Source: Lewinella sp. W8 (GTDB taxonomy: Bacteria; Bacteroidota; Bacteroidia; Chitinophagales; Saprospiraceae). From it: 64,000 nucleotides of DNA. The notes beneath the pieces were generated by a model. That model ran no database searches and was not told the DNA's origin. It saw nothing but the letters and a program-made list of their open reading frames with translations. Shown here piece after piece: positions 48,481 through 56,310 of this stretch (position 1 is the stretch's first letter; each line of letters starts with the position of its first letter). Position numbers and translations under genes: made by a program. The stretch is from NCBI RefSeq assembly GCF_004375085.3, contig NZ_SNAQ03000002.1, forward strand, positions 372,001-436,000, read 5' to 3'.

Positions 48481-49257
48481 TTATAGCCACTCGGGTGCCA
48501 GTGGTATTTCCTGAATCTGCTGGGCGTCGTGCAGAAAAATCCCCGTTGCTCCGCCGTCCATGATCTGGCGAATGCGCTCCATGGAAGCCCTGGCCTGGGT
48601 GGGGTCGGTCATGCCGCCGGGGAGGATATTTTCGGCCATATTTCGGCGGTCGTCCACGACGTCACCCACGAGGAGAAATTGCCTACCATCCTGTAGGGCG
48701 ACCCGGACGGACTGATGGCCGGGGGTATGACCGGGAGTGAAGAGAAGCTCGACGCCCGGCATCAGGGTCCAGTCACCTTCGTGTAATGCCAGCCGGTCGG
48801 CGGGAACGGAAAATTCTTCCGGGATAAACCCTTCTGCGGGGGTAAGTTGTCTGGCGTACTCCCATTCTTTCTGCTGAACGTGTACGCTTGCCTCCGGGAA
48901 CGCGAGGGTGTGGCCGGTATGGTCCGCGTGGAGGTGGGTGAGCACGACGTGGGTAACCATTTCCGGGTGAACGTCCATGGCCGCCAGCTGGGGAAGTAAC
49001 TCATGCTCGGAAGTCACCAGGGGTGTTGGATAGCCCGGTCGCTGCGGGAAATACCGCTGGCGAGCCCCCGCATCTCTGAGCTTCCGCTCGTCCAGGCCGC
49101 CCTCCACAACCACGTACCCCATTTCCGTATCCATGAGGTAGCAGCATACGGGGACGGCGTGCCAGAACCGTTGTCCGCCCCCGTGGTAGGAAACCGAGTG
49201 GGGAATAAATTCGTAGCCACAAAGAAGGACGGCGAGCCGCCGGACGGATGATTCCAT
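48481..49257 (-). CDS. MBL-fold metallo-hydrolase (lactonase-like)
   Basis: The 258-residue protein has the metallo-beta-lactamase fold with the metal motif HLHADH in VLTHLHADHTGHT, a later TPGHTPGHQSV and GDVVDDRRN, all in the order of N-acyl-homoserine lactonase/AttM-like enzymes. The long N-terminal segment with WHAVPVCCYLMDTEMGYVVVEGGLDER corresponds to the first strands of that subgroup. The substrate is unknown; lactones or thioesters are both possible. The start is ATG 49257; a GTG at 49278 overlaps a perfect TAACTTTG -7 element (49285-49278) and is unlikely to be used. Confidence 0.85.
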   Translation of the reverse strand: MESSVRRLAVLLCGYEFIPHSVSYHGGGQRFWHAVPVCCYLMDTEMGYVVVEGGLDERKLRDAGARQRYFPQRPGYPTPLVTSEHELLPQLAAMDVHPEMVTHVVLTHLHADHTGHTLAFPEASVHVQQKEWEYARQLTPAEGFIPEEFSVPADRLALHEGDWTLMPGVELLFTPGHTPGHQSVRVALQDGRQFLLVGDVVDDRRNMAENILPGGMTDPTQARASMERIRQIMDGGATGIFLHDAQQIQEIPLAPEWL

Positions 49258-49277
49258 GGAGAAATAAGTTAGGTCCA

Positions 49278-49285
49278 CAAAGTTA
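49278..49285 (-). promoter_or_regulatory. -7 element of the MBL-fold gene
   Basis: TAACTTTG on the minus strand is a perfect TAnnTTTG match, 20 bp before ATG 49257. No -33 TTTG is obvious at 19-21 bp. Confidence 0.4.
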
Positions 49286-49514
49286 ATTGAACTCCCCTTG
49301 CGCTGCCGTTCTGACGTTGGAAGAGAATTCCCTTTCCGGGAACCAGCTTTTATATTCGGGTCTTACCGGTTTACTTTGCTTAGCGGCGTACGCCGGCACC
49401 TGTACCGGCTGAGCCGAGTATTCCGCTTCGCTTCACGGTCCCACGCAAAATGAAATTCTACCTTCACGCTCACCATCATCCCCTACTTTACCCAGCAAAC
49501 TGGAATTTGTCACC

Positions 49515-50120
49515 ATGAGTGAAAATGCACCTGCCCCTCCCAGAGATCGTTCCTATTACATGGCCCTGATTGCCATCATCATTAGCTTGGTCGGGACCGG
49601 AGTTTCCATCATCGAAGCCAAAATTTTACGCGATCAACAGGCCCTGATGGTGCAGGAATCCTCGGCCTCCGTATGGCCCTATATTTCGGTAAACAAATCC
49701 ATCGGCACCACCGTCACGGCGGAAGGCTTCACCCCTACCCTGGCCCTTTCCCTAAAAAATGGGGGTATCGGTCCGGCCATTCTCAGTCCGCGGACCATCA
49801 TTTTCCGCGGTAAGACCTTTTCCGACTCCGATGCCTTCAACGTCTTCCTGGAGAAGACTTATCCCGGGCTTAGCCTGATCTTCAACGTGGACATCATGGA
49901 CGACGGGGGAATTATCCCCGCCTCAGAAACCATCGCCGTGCTGGGTATGATGCTGATGGGAACCGCGGAAGGCATCGAAAAGCTCGATTTACTGTCTGAA
50001 ATATCTGATGACCTGGAATTGTCCCTTTGCTATTGTTCCGTTTACGAAGAGTGCTGGCAATTAACGGAAGACACCCATCCGGAACGGGCCGAAGACTGCG
50101 CACTAAAGGTTAACCTTTAG
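49515..50120 (+). CDS. Hypothetical single-pass membrane protein
   Basis: I do not recognise this 201-residue protein. It has one N-terminal membrane helix (about 14-33, YYMALIAIIISLVGTGVSIIEA) and then a periplasmic or cytosolic beta-rich domain. This includes SSASVWPYISVNKSIG, LALSLKNGGIGPAILSPRTIIFRGKTF, which recalls proteins with a WPY followed by NxGxGPAxI element, and a C-terminal Cys-containing segment (LCYCSVYEECWQL). The layout is similar to small membrane proteins of unknown function in proteobacteria and Bacteroidota. The start ATG is clear, and the 3' end overlaps the convergent EamA gene by 11 bp. Its neighbours give no functional hint. The 236-bp upstream gap holds a degraded CGGCACCTG motif at about 49389 and nothing else. 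Confidence 0.75.
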   Translation: MSENAPAPPRDRSYYMALIAIIISLVGTGVSIIEAKILRDQQALMVQESSASVWPYISVNKSIGTTVTAEGFTPTLALSLKNGGIGPAILSPRTIIFRGKTFSDSDAFNVFLEKTYPGLSLIFNVDIMDDGGIIPASETIAVLGMMLMGTAEGIEKLDLLSEISDDLELSLCYCSVYEECWQLTEDTHPERAEDCALKVNL

Positions 50121-50997
50121 TCGGTTTTGCTCCGACGGTTTTTCTGGCCTCTACCACCACGGCCAGTAGGATCAAAGCCCCCCCGAGCAGGCTGGAGGGA
50201 CCGGGAATTTCCCTGAAGAATACCACCCCCAGCAAAATCCCGTACACTGGCTGAACGCAGGCCAGCAGGCTTGCCGTGCTCACCGAAAAATGCCGGAAAC
50301 TCCCCAGAAACAGGGTATGTCCAATGGCGGTAGTAAACACCCCCAGCCCGATCAGGTAGGGCCAGGCTTCCGGCCTGGGTCCCAGAGATCCGTAGGAAAG
50401 AATGGGAAGCAGCGCTATCCCCGTCACCACTACCTGATAAAACATCAGCACGGAGCCCTGTACGGCATTGACCTGCGTTTTCAGCAAGATGTTCCGGAGG
50501 GAATAAATGAAGGCCGACAGCAGGCCGAACAGCAGACCCAGGGTGGCCCCGTCTTCGAGGCTGAAACTGGGGGCCAGGAAATATACTCCCGCCACCACCA
50601 GCGCGGCCAGCAATAGGTGACGGGGCTCGAAGGGTTTGCGCAACAGGAGAGGCTCCAGTAGCGTCGTCATGGCCGGGAAGGTAAAAATGGACAACATGCC
50701 AATGGCGACGCTGGATAGTTGGAGCGCATAGAAATAGGTCACCCAGTGGCCAGCCATCAGTAGTCCCGCAAGCAGCACCATCCCGGTCCGTTTCCATCCA
50801 CGCAAACGAAAGGTATATCCCTTCCACCAGCAAAAGGCCCCCAGGAGCCCCAGGGCAATGATGGCGCGCCACCAGACGGCCTCGATGGGTGCCAGGGGAA
50901 CGAAGCGTCCCAGCACCCCGGAGGTTCCGATGAAGATCATCGCCAGATTGATCTCGACCAGGGGACGGTAGGAAGCAGTAGGTGCGGGTGAGGGCAT
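50110..50997 (-). CDS. EamA/DMT family transporter
   Basis: The 295-residue protein is a 10-helix drug/metabolite transporter made of two EamA repeats (about 12-140 and 155-290): IFIGTSGVLGRFVPLAPIEAVWWRAIIALGLLGAFCWWKGY in the first and ATLGLLFGLLSAFIYSLRNILLKTQVNAVQGSVLMFYQVVVTGIAL in the second. Members export or import amino acids, nucleotides or drugs. Its ATG overlaps the TGA of the Na+-dependent transporter gene (TGATG), so translation is coupled. The two transporters and the DUF885 peptidase upstream suggest an amino-acid-handling unit (inference). Confidence 0.9.
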   Translation of the reverse strand: MPSPAPTASYRPLVEINLAMIFIGTSGVLGRFVPLAPIEAVWWRAIIALGLLGAFCWWKGYTFRLRGWKRTGMVLLAGLLMAGHWVTYFYALQLSSVAIGMLSIFTFPAMTTLLEPLLLRKPFEPRHLLLAALVVAGVYFLAPSFSLEDGATLGLLFGLLSAFIYSLRNILLKTQVNAVQGSVLMFYQVVVTGIALLPILSYGSLGPRPEAWPYLIGLGVFTTAIGHTLFLGSFRHFSVSTASLLACVQPVYGILLGVVFFREIPGPSSLLGGALILLAVVVEARKTVGAKPTKG

Positions 50998-52379
50998 CAG
51001 AGCAGGGTCCAGATTTTCGCGATCAGCAGCGTTACGATGCCCACCGGAATGATCCAGCGGTAGGCGAAGGTGAGGTAGCGTCGGCGGGCGGGAAGCAGGG
51101 AGTGTCCCCCGAGGGTTAATTCTTCAAAAAAGCCGGACAGCGTCCAGCGACGCAGCAGGTAAGCGCACAACAGGAGGGCCCCCACCAGCAGAAACACACT
51201 ACCGAACCACTCCAGCAAAAAGTTGAAGTATCCGAGTTGGGGTCCCATACCCGCAAAGTTTTGCAACCACTGCGGTCCATCAGCGGAACAGGACAGCACT
51301 ACGGGAATCGTCAGCAAAAAGGTCGCCAGTCCAATCAGCAGTCCCGTGGTCGACCTTTTCTTCCCGTACTGCGTGACGAAGGTACGCAGGGGCGGCTCCA
51401 GCAAGGACACGGCTGAGGTAAGAATGGCCGTTCCGAGCAGCAGAAAGAAGGCCAGCCCGACGAATTGTCCCGCCGCACCGTAGGTTTTGAAAATCTCGAC
51501 CAGATTGATGAATACCAGCGGAGGGCCGTTGTAGATATCTCCCCGGATTCCTCCCAGCAGGGGCACCACCAGGATGGCTCCCATCATGGCCACCAGGGTG
51601 TCCAGGTGAACGATACGTGGTGCATTCTTGAGTACGTTGGTTTCCCGCGGGATGTGGGTGGCGTAGGTCATCATGCCGACGGCTCCCAGTCCGAGGGAAA
51701 AGAAGGCCTGCCCCAGGGCGTGCAGCAGGCCGAGTTCGCCGGTTTCGGTGGGTACCAGCAGGGCCGCCCAGTCAAACCGCAGGAGGTTACCGTAGTCGAC
51801 GGCTTCGGGTTTAAGGATGGGCAGCGAGATGATCAGGAAAAGGATGAGTAGTCCGAGTAGGGGCATCCCGAATTTGCTGAGTCGTTCTACCCCGGCCAGG
51901 AGCTTCCGTGAGGAGATCCAGGCGGTCAGGAGGGTAAAGAGCCCCGTAAAGAGTAGGGCCCGGGGGATGGTGCCCGTAACGGCCCCAAAGGCCGGCCCCG
52001 CGGGGCCGGCGGCCAATTCCCCGTAGTTGGCTACGTATTGCCAGATGTAATCTAGGGTCCAGCCCGCCAGCACCAGATAGAAAGAAGCGACCATGATGGA
52101 GGTGAGCATCCCCAGCCAGCCCACCCAGGCCCAGGCCGGGTGATCACCGGGATTGGACTGAAAAGCATCAATGGGGTTCTTGCCGCTGCGTTTCCCCATG
52201 GCGTTTTCGAGGATCATCATGGGGACGCCCATGAGCAGGGTGAAGGCGACGAAGGCCAGCACGTAGGCGCCGGCCCCAAAGTAGTGCACCCGGTAGGGGA
52301 AGATGACCAGATTGGCCACGCCAATGGCCGCGCCGGCCGAAGCCAAGATGTGCCCCGTACGGGAAAAGGTTGTTCTCAT
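50997..52379 (-). CDS. Sodium-dependent transporter (NSS/SNF family)
   Basis: The 460-residue protein is a neurotransmitter:sodium symporter-type LeuT-fold transporter with 11-12 helices. The start, SRTGHILASAGAAIGVANLVIFPYRVHYFGAGAYVLAFVAFTLLMGVPMMILENAMG, carries the unwound TM1 (GAAIGVAN) and the TM1-TM2 loop typical of bacterial NSS members. LALGQAFFSLGLGAVGMMTYATHI is TM6-like, and AGWTLDYIWQYV follows the TM3 region. These proteins import amino acids with Na+. The 3' end is coupled to the EamA gene. The 5' end lies 20 bp after the DUF885 peptidase gene. Confidence 0.92.
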   Translation of the reverse strand: MRTTFSRTGHILASAGAAIGVANLVIFPYRVHYFGAGAYVLAFVAFTLLMGVPMMILENAMGKRSGKNPIDAFQSNPGDHPAWAWVGWLGMLTSIMVASFYLVLAGWTLDYIWQYVANYGELAAGPAGPAFGAVTGTIPRALLFTGLFTLLTAWISSRKLLAGVERLSKFGMPLLGLLILFLIISLPILKPEAVDYGNLLRFDWAALLVPTETGELGLLHALGQAFFSLGLGAVGMMTYATHIPRETNVLKNAPRIVHLDTLVAMMGAILVVPLLGGIRGDIYNGPPLVFINLVEIFKTYGAAGQFVGLAFFLLLGTAILTSAVSLLEPPLRTFVTQYGKKRSTTGLLIGLATFLLTIPVVLSCSADGPQWLQNFAGMGPQLGYFNFLLEWFGSVFLLVGALLLCAYLLRRWTLSGFFEELTLGGHSLLPARRRYLTFAYRWIIPVGIVTLLIAKIWTLL

Positions 52380-52399
52380 AAGTACACGATCAGGGGGTA

Positions 52400-54088
52400 T
52401 TACCCCTTCTTTTGGATGATGTAAGCCTCCACGAGCTGTTCCATTTTATCCATGGTAATGGCGCCGTTGGCGAGGATGAGGTCGTGGAATTCCCGGATGT
52501 CGAACTGGTCGCCCAACTGCGCTTCGGCCCGGGCGCGCAGCGCGCGGATTTTCAGTTCACCCATCTTGTAACTCACCGCCTGCCCGGGCCAGCCGATGTA
52601 GCGATCTATTTCGGTGTTCACTTCGTGGAGCGAAAGGGCCGTATTCTCGGCCAGGAATTGGACGGCTTCCTCGCGGGTCCAGCCGAAGTAGTGCATGCCC
52701 GGGTCCACCACCAGGCGGCAGGCCCGCCACATTTCGTAGGTCAGGCGGCCGAAGTCTTCGTAAGGTGTCTGATAAATGCCAGCCTCTTTGGCGAGGTATT
52801 CACAATACAGGGCCCAGCCCTCCCCGAAGGCCGAAAGGTACATGCCCTTCCGGAAGCCCGGAACGTTTTCCATCTCGGCGGCCAGCATCATTTGCGTATG
52901 GTGCCCCGGAACTCCTTCGTGGACTGAGAGTGCCGGAAGGACGTAAAGCGGCCGACTGGGAAGGTTATAGGTATTCACCCAGTATTGTCCGGCCCGATTG
53001 CCCCGGTAACTTCCCGGGGAATAACGCCCTCCGGTGTAGTTGGGCGCCAGGGCGTCCGGCACCGGGGTTACCGTGAGCGGCATCCGCGGTAAATGGCCGA
53101 AGTATTCCGGCAACTTACCCTCCATACGTTTGGTGATCCAGGCGGCGTGTCGCAGCAGCTCCTCTCCCGTTTTGGCGTAAAACTGCTCGTCGGTGCGGAG
53201 GAACTCCAGAAAATCGGCAAAACTCCCCTCAAACCCCAGCTCGTCAATGATGTCCTGCATTTCCTGACGGATTCGGGCTACTTCCCGTTGTCCCGTTTCA
53301 AAAACTTCCTTCGGACTTACGTCGTAGGTGGTAAAGTAGCGGACCCGTTGCTCGTAGTAGGCCTTCCCGTCAGTAATGGAAGATATCCCCACTTCCGCCG
53401 GAGCTTCGTCCAGGTACGGACCACGGAGAAAGTCCCGGAAAGCCCGGTAGGCGGGCAGGACCGTATCCCGGACCAGGGGCATGAGTTGTTTGGCGTAGTC
53501 GTCCGCAGCGTCCGCGACGGGCAGGAAGAACATGGTCTCTTCGGGGGGTAACTCCAGCATGCGGTCAATCTGATCGGCGCAGTTGTTTACGATCAGCTTC
53601 GGGGACAGCTTTCCCGCCCGCATACCCCGCTCCATTTGGGCCTGTTGCCATTGTAGATAAGCCGGCAGTTGCTGCAGGCGTTCCCGATAGCCTTTCCAGG
53701 AAGCCTCGTGGCGAACCCGGCGGTTGGCGGTTGCGTAAATGATGCCCGCCAGGAAACCACCTTCGGAATTAAGCGGGAAGGTGTTTGCCCCAAACTCCAT
53801 CCGGTACCGGTCATCACTGGTCTGCAGCCGCAGCAGATCGAGGTTGATCTGGTTTTGTTCGTTCAGGGATTCCTGATCAATGAAATCCAGGGATTCCAGG
53901 ATACCCCTCAAAAAACCAGTTTCCGCCCTGGCCTCCGCTTCCGTCCAGGTAGGCCAGATTTTACCGGACGTGGGGCCCCGATGATCATGGTAGCGGTCAA
54001 TGACCGCCTGGAGCTGGTCATCTGCCTCCGTTTGTCCGGTTAGGAAGCCCGACACCAGGATGACGAAGAGGAACAGGGTGCTGCGCAT
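52400..54088 (-). CDS. DUF885 family secreted (putative metallopeptidase) protein
   Basis: The 562-residue protein starts at ATG 54088 with a signal peptide (MRSTLFLFVILVSGFLTG, residues 1-18). The DUF885 domain covers the rest. A metallopeptidase-like motif is visible in the segment LPALSVHEGVPGHHTQMMLAAEM (HEGVPGHH, an HExxxxHH type arrangement), with the downstream SAFGEGWALYCEYLAKEAGIY supplying an acidic ligand (EGWALY), as in carboxypeptidase-like gluzincins. The function is likely hydrolysis of small peptides in the periplasm. The gene heads a transcript with two transporters, an arrangement that suggests peptide degradation coupled to amino-acid uptake (inference). A longer in-frame start at 54127 adds residues before the signal peptide and is less likely. 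Confidence 0.85.
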   Translation of the reverse strand: MRSTLFLFVILVSGFLTGQTEADDQLQAVIDRYHDHRGPTSGKIWPTWTEAEARAETGFLRGILESLDFIDQESLNEQNQINLDLLRLQTSDDRYRMEFGANTFPLNSEGGFLAGIIYATANRRVRHEASWKGYRERLQQLPAYLQWQQAQMERGMRAGKLSPKLIVNNCADQIDRMLELPPEETMFFLPVADAADDYAKQLMPLVRDTVLPAYRAFRDFLRGPYLDEAPAEVGISSITDGKAYYEQRVRYFTTYDVSPKEVFETGQREVARIRQEMQDIIDELGFEGSFADFLEFLRTDEQFYAKTGEELLRHAAWITKRMEGKLPEYFGHLPRMPLTVTPVPDALAPNYTGGRYSPGSYRGNRAGQYWVNTYNLPSRPLYVLPALSVHEGVPGHHTQMMLAAEMENVPGFRKGMYLSAFGEGWALYCEYLAKEAGIYQTPYEDFGRLTYEMWRACRLVVDPGMHYFGWTREEAVQFLAENTALSLHEVNTEIDRYIGWPGQAVSYKMGELKIRALRARAEAQLGDQFDIREFHDLILANGAITMDKMEQLVEAYIIQKKG

Positions 54089-54168
54089 GCGGAATACTTT
54101 GGGGTAAATGTAGTCATTCATCCACATCCCTGCACGCTACGGAGTTGGTTGCGAGTTTCGGCTTTGCG

Positions 54169-54408
54169 CTATTCTTCCGCCCGCATTCTTGGCCACAGGT
54201 AAAAGAAGAAAAAGAGGAGGGGAAACAAAGTTCCGCTTAGCGCAGGGATCAGGGCAGCGCCCAGCCAATTGCGATTCAATCCAAAAATGGTAGTGGGGCC
54301 GGCTTCTCCCGCATGCATTATGGACTGCCCCACGTATCCCATATACAGGGCCAGGAAGAACACCCCGAGGGTCACCACTCCGAGGATTAACAGGTGCTTA
54401 TTTTTCAC
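54169..54408 (-). CDS. Small two-helix membrane protein, unknown function
   Basis: The 79-residue protein has two predicted helices (about 5-27, LLILGVVTLGVFFLALYMGYVG, and 50-70, GAALIPALSGTLFPLLFFFFYLW) with a short loop and a charged C terminus RMRAEE. I do not recognise it. Such small proteins are often overlooked. It lies between the DUF885 gene and the surface-protein gene on the same strand, 80 and 76 bp away, so co-transcription is possible. The start is the ATG at 54408. Confidence 0.6.
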   Translation of the reverse strand: MKNKHLLILGVVTLGVFFLALYMGYVGQSIMHAGEAGPTTIFGLNRNWLGAALIPALSGTLFPLLFFFFYLWPRMRAEE

Positions 54409-54484
54409 GGCGAATCAATATTTAAGGGTCAAGTAATCAAGACTCTATCACTTCCCCTAAGATAGGAATTACCGCGCCAATTAG

Positions 54485-56035
54485 CTAGCGAATAAGACGA
54501 ATGGTTTCCTCCTGCCCACCATCACCGATGATTCGCAACAGGTAGGCCCCCGCGGGGAGCCCGTTCAGGGAATTATTGATCATAAGCTGGTGGTCGCCGG
54601 CGGTACCGGAAAACTGTTGCTGCCAAAGTTTACGCCCGTCAAGATCGAACAGTAACAGCTCCACCTCCTGGCTACGGGGAAGGGTAAAGGAGATCCGCAG
54701 CTGCTCCGCAAAGGGGTTGGGGCTAGCCTTGAGGGCAAACGTAGTGACGGCATCAGTAGCTGCTTTGCCCCTTACCGTTGTCGGCGTTGGCTCCAGGGGT
54801 TGAACCTTCTCGCTATTCTGGCGTGCGCTTCGCCGGGCGAGTCGTTCCGCCTTGCGCTCCGCCCGACGGGCTTTGCGGCGGGCGAAGAGGTCGCGCCAGT
54901 AGTCTTTCCAGTCGCCGGTCTTGGCCGGACCGGTGGGGCGATCGGGGGTAAATCGATCAATTTTGTGCACCATGAGGTTTTCCAGGGCCGAAGGTTTTTC
55001 GTGATGCACAACTACCGCGCCAACAAAAAAGCCCATGACAGATTCCTCTAGCATCATTTGGAGTACCTGCGGGGTTTCTCCCTTTGTCTCCGCCAATTGC
55101 CGTAATTCCTCCACTGAATAGACTCGTTCCTGGGTGGAGAACCCGGTGTAGGAGAATACGAGTACCAGTGGCGCGGCGTCCGAAACGGCCAGCGAAAATC
55201 GTCCGTCCAGATCCGTGACCGTCCCCGTAGTTGTTCCCTTGATCAGGATCGAAGCACCGATCAGGGGCTCACCTTGCTCGTCGGTAACTTGTCCCTGGAG
55301 GGTGAACGATGAGGGTGGAGCAGGGTCCGCTGAAGAAGGCTCAGAGACGGTATTCACCATGAATCCTACTACGAATACTTCCTCCGCAAGCGGTTCCCTC
55401 ACCAGGTTAATGATCCTACGTTCGGCGGCCTTTTCCCCATCCGGTACGTACTCCGACGCTTCGGCCGGATAGGTTAATTCTACCGTCTTAAAGCCCGTGT
55501 AGGAAATTACGATGGTGACCGACTTCCCCACCGGCAGGTCCAACGAAAACTTACCGTTGATATCCGTGACCGTTCCCGTAGTCGTCCCCTTGATCAGGAT
55601 CGAAGCACCGAACAGTGGTTCCTGATTATCGTCCAAAACAACCCCGTTAAAGACATTCTTTGCGGTGGGCGTGAGTTTCTGCTTACTGTCCCCTACCGGT
55701 AGTTGCTCGGTCTGTTCCAGCGCCGTTTGCTGCCCGAAGGCCGGCACGGAGAACAGTAAGCTGACGGAGGCAGCCAGCGCCCCCATCCCCCGCCGTCGGC
55801 GGGGCCCGTCCAGGCGCAGCTCACGGTCCAGTTGGTCGCGGCGAAAACGCCCGCAGAGGTTACCACCGTTTTCGCGCAGCACCCGCCCCATCTCGCGATC
55901 ACTCATGTGGGTAAAGTCGGTGATGTTCTTCTCGCAAGTGGCACAATGACGCCGTAACTCGTCAACGGGCGTCATGGCGGTCCAGTCTTCCCCGCAGGGT
56001 TTCGGGATGGAAATCTTTAGTGGAGTGTATGGCAT
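54485..56035 (-). CDS. Bacteroidota CxxC-domain protein with two CarboxypepD_reg domains and T9SS-like C terminus
   Basis: The 516-residue protein begins with a cytosolic-looking domain (PKPCGEDWTAMTPVDELRRHCATCEKNITDFTHMSDREMGRVL ... CGRF) with Cys14, Cys31, Cys34 and Cys61 (a CxxC pair plus two more), a recurrent N-terminal module in this phylum, possibly zinc-binding. A membrane helix or internal signal follows (about 84-101, MGALAASVSLLFSVPAFG). Two carboxypeptidase-regulatory domains come next (about 125-200 and 245-320), each with GASILIKGTTTGTVTDxxGxFSL. Then follow a basic linker (about 375-410, RKARRAERKAERLARRSAR) and a C-terminal sorting-like domain (LKASPNPFAEQLRISFTLP ... GAYLLRI). 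Placing the CxxC module before the helix is odd, because T9SS cargo should start with a signal peptide. The gene is downstream of the CHAT gene by 275 bp and on its strand. Function unknown. Confidence 0.8.
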   Translation of the reverse strand: MPYTPLKISIPKPCGEDWTAMTPVDELRRHCATCEKNITDFTHMSDREMGRVLRENGGNLCGRFRRDQLDRELRLDGPRRRRGMGALAASVSLLFSVPAFGQQTALEQTEQLPVGDSKQKLTPTAKNVFNGVVLDDNQEPLFGASILIKGTTTGTVTDINGKFSLDLPVGKSVTIVISYTGFKTVELTYPAEASEYVPDGEKAAERRIINLVREPLAEEVFVVGFMVNTVSEPSSADPAPPSSFTLQGQVTDEQGEPLIGASILIKGTTTGTVTDLDGRFSLAVSDAAPLVLVFSYTGFSTQERVYSVEELRQLAETKGETPQVLQMMLEESVMGFFVGAVVVHHEKPSALENLMVHKIDRFTPDRPTGPAKTGDWKDYWRDLFARRKARRAERKAERLARRSARQNSEKVQPLEPTPTTVRGKAATDAVTTFALKASPNPFAEQLRISFTLPRSQEVELLLFDLDGRKLWQQQFSGTAGDHQLMINNSLNGLPAGAYLLRIIGDGGQEETIRLIR

Positions 56036-56310
56036 GGGTTTGGAGTTGAGGTGCTCCGAGCGTGGCTACTCCGATTTTCCCGCCGGAAGATTCCTTTCGG
56101 CTGGGTGAGTAACATGGCTTGGAGGAAGGAAACCAAGGTATGTGTCCCCCAGTAGATGCTGCCCCTACGGATAATGCACAAAAACCTGGCCATACCGATG
56201 AACGCGGCACCCGCGCGGCGGCGCCAAAAATCCGATTCCCTTCACGTGCAGTGCGATCAACTTATTCCCAACACCACGCCAGCTTCCCACTGGCCGGTAA
56301 TATGGACCCG

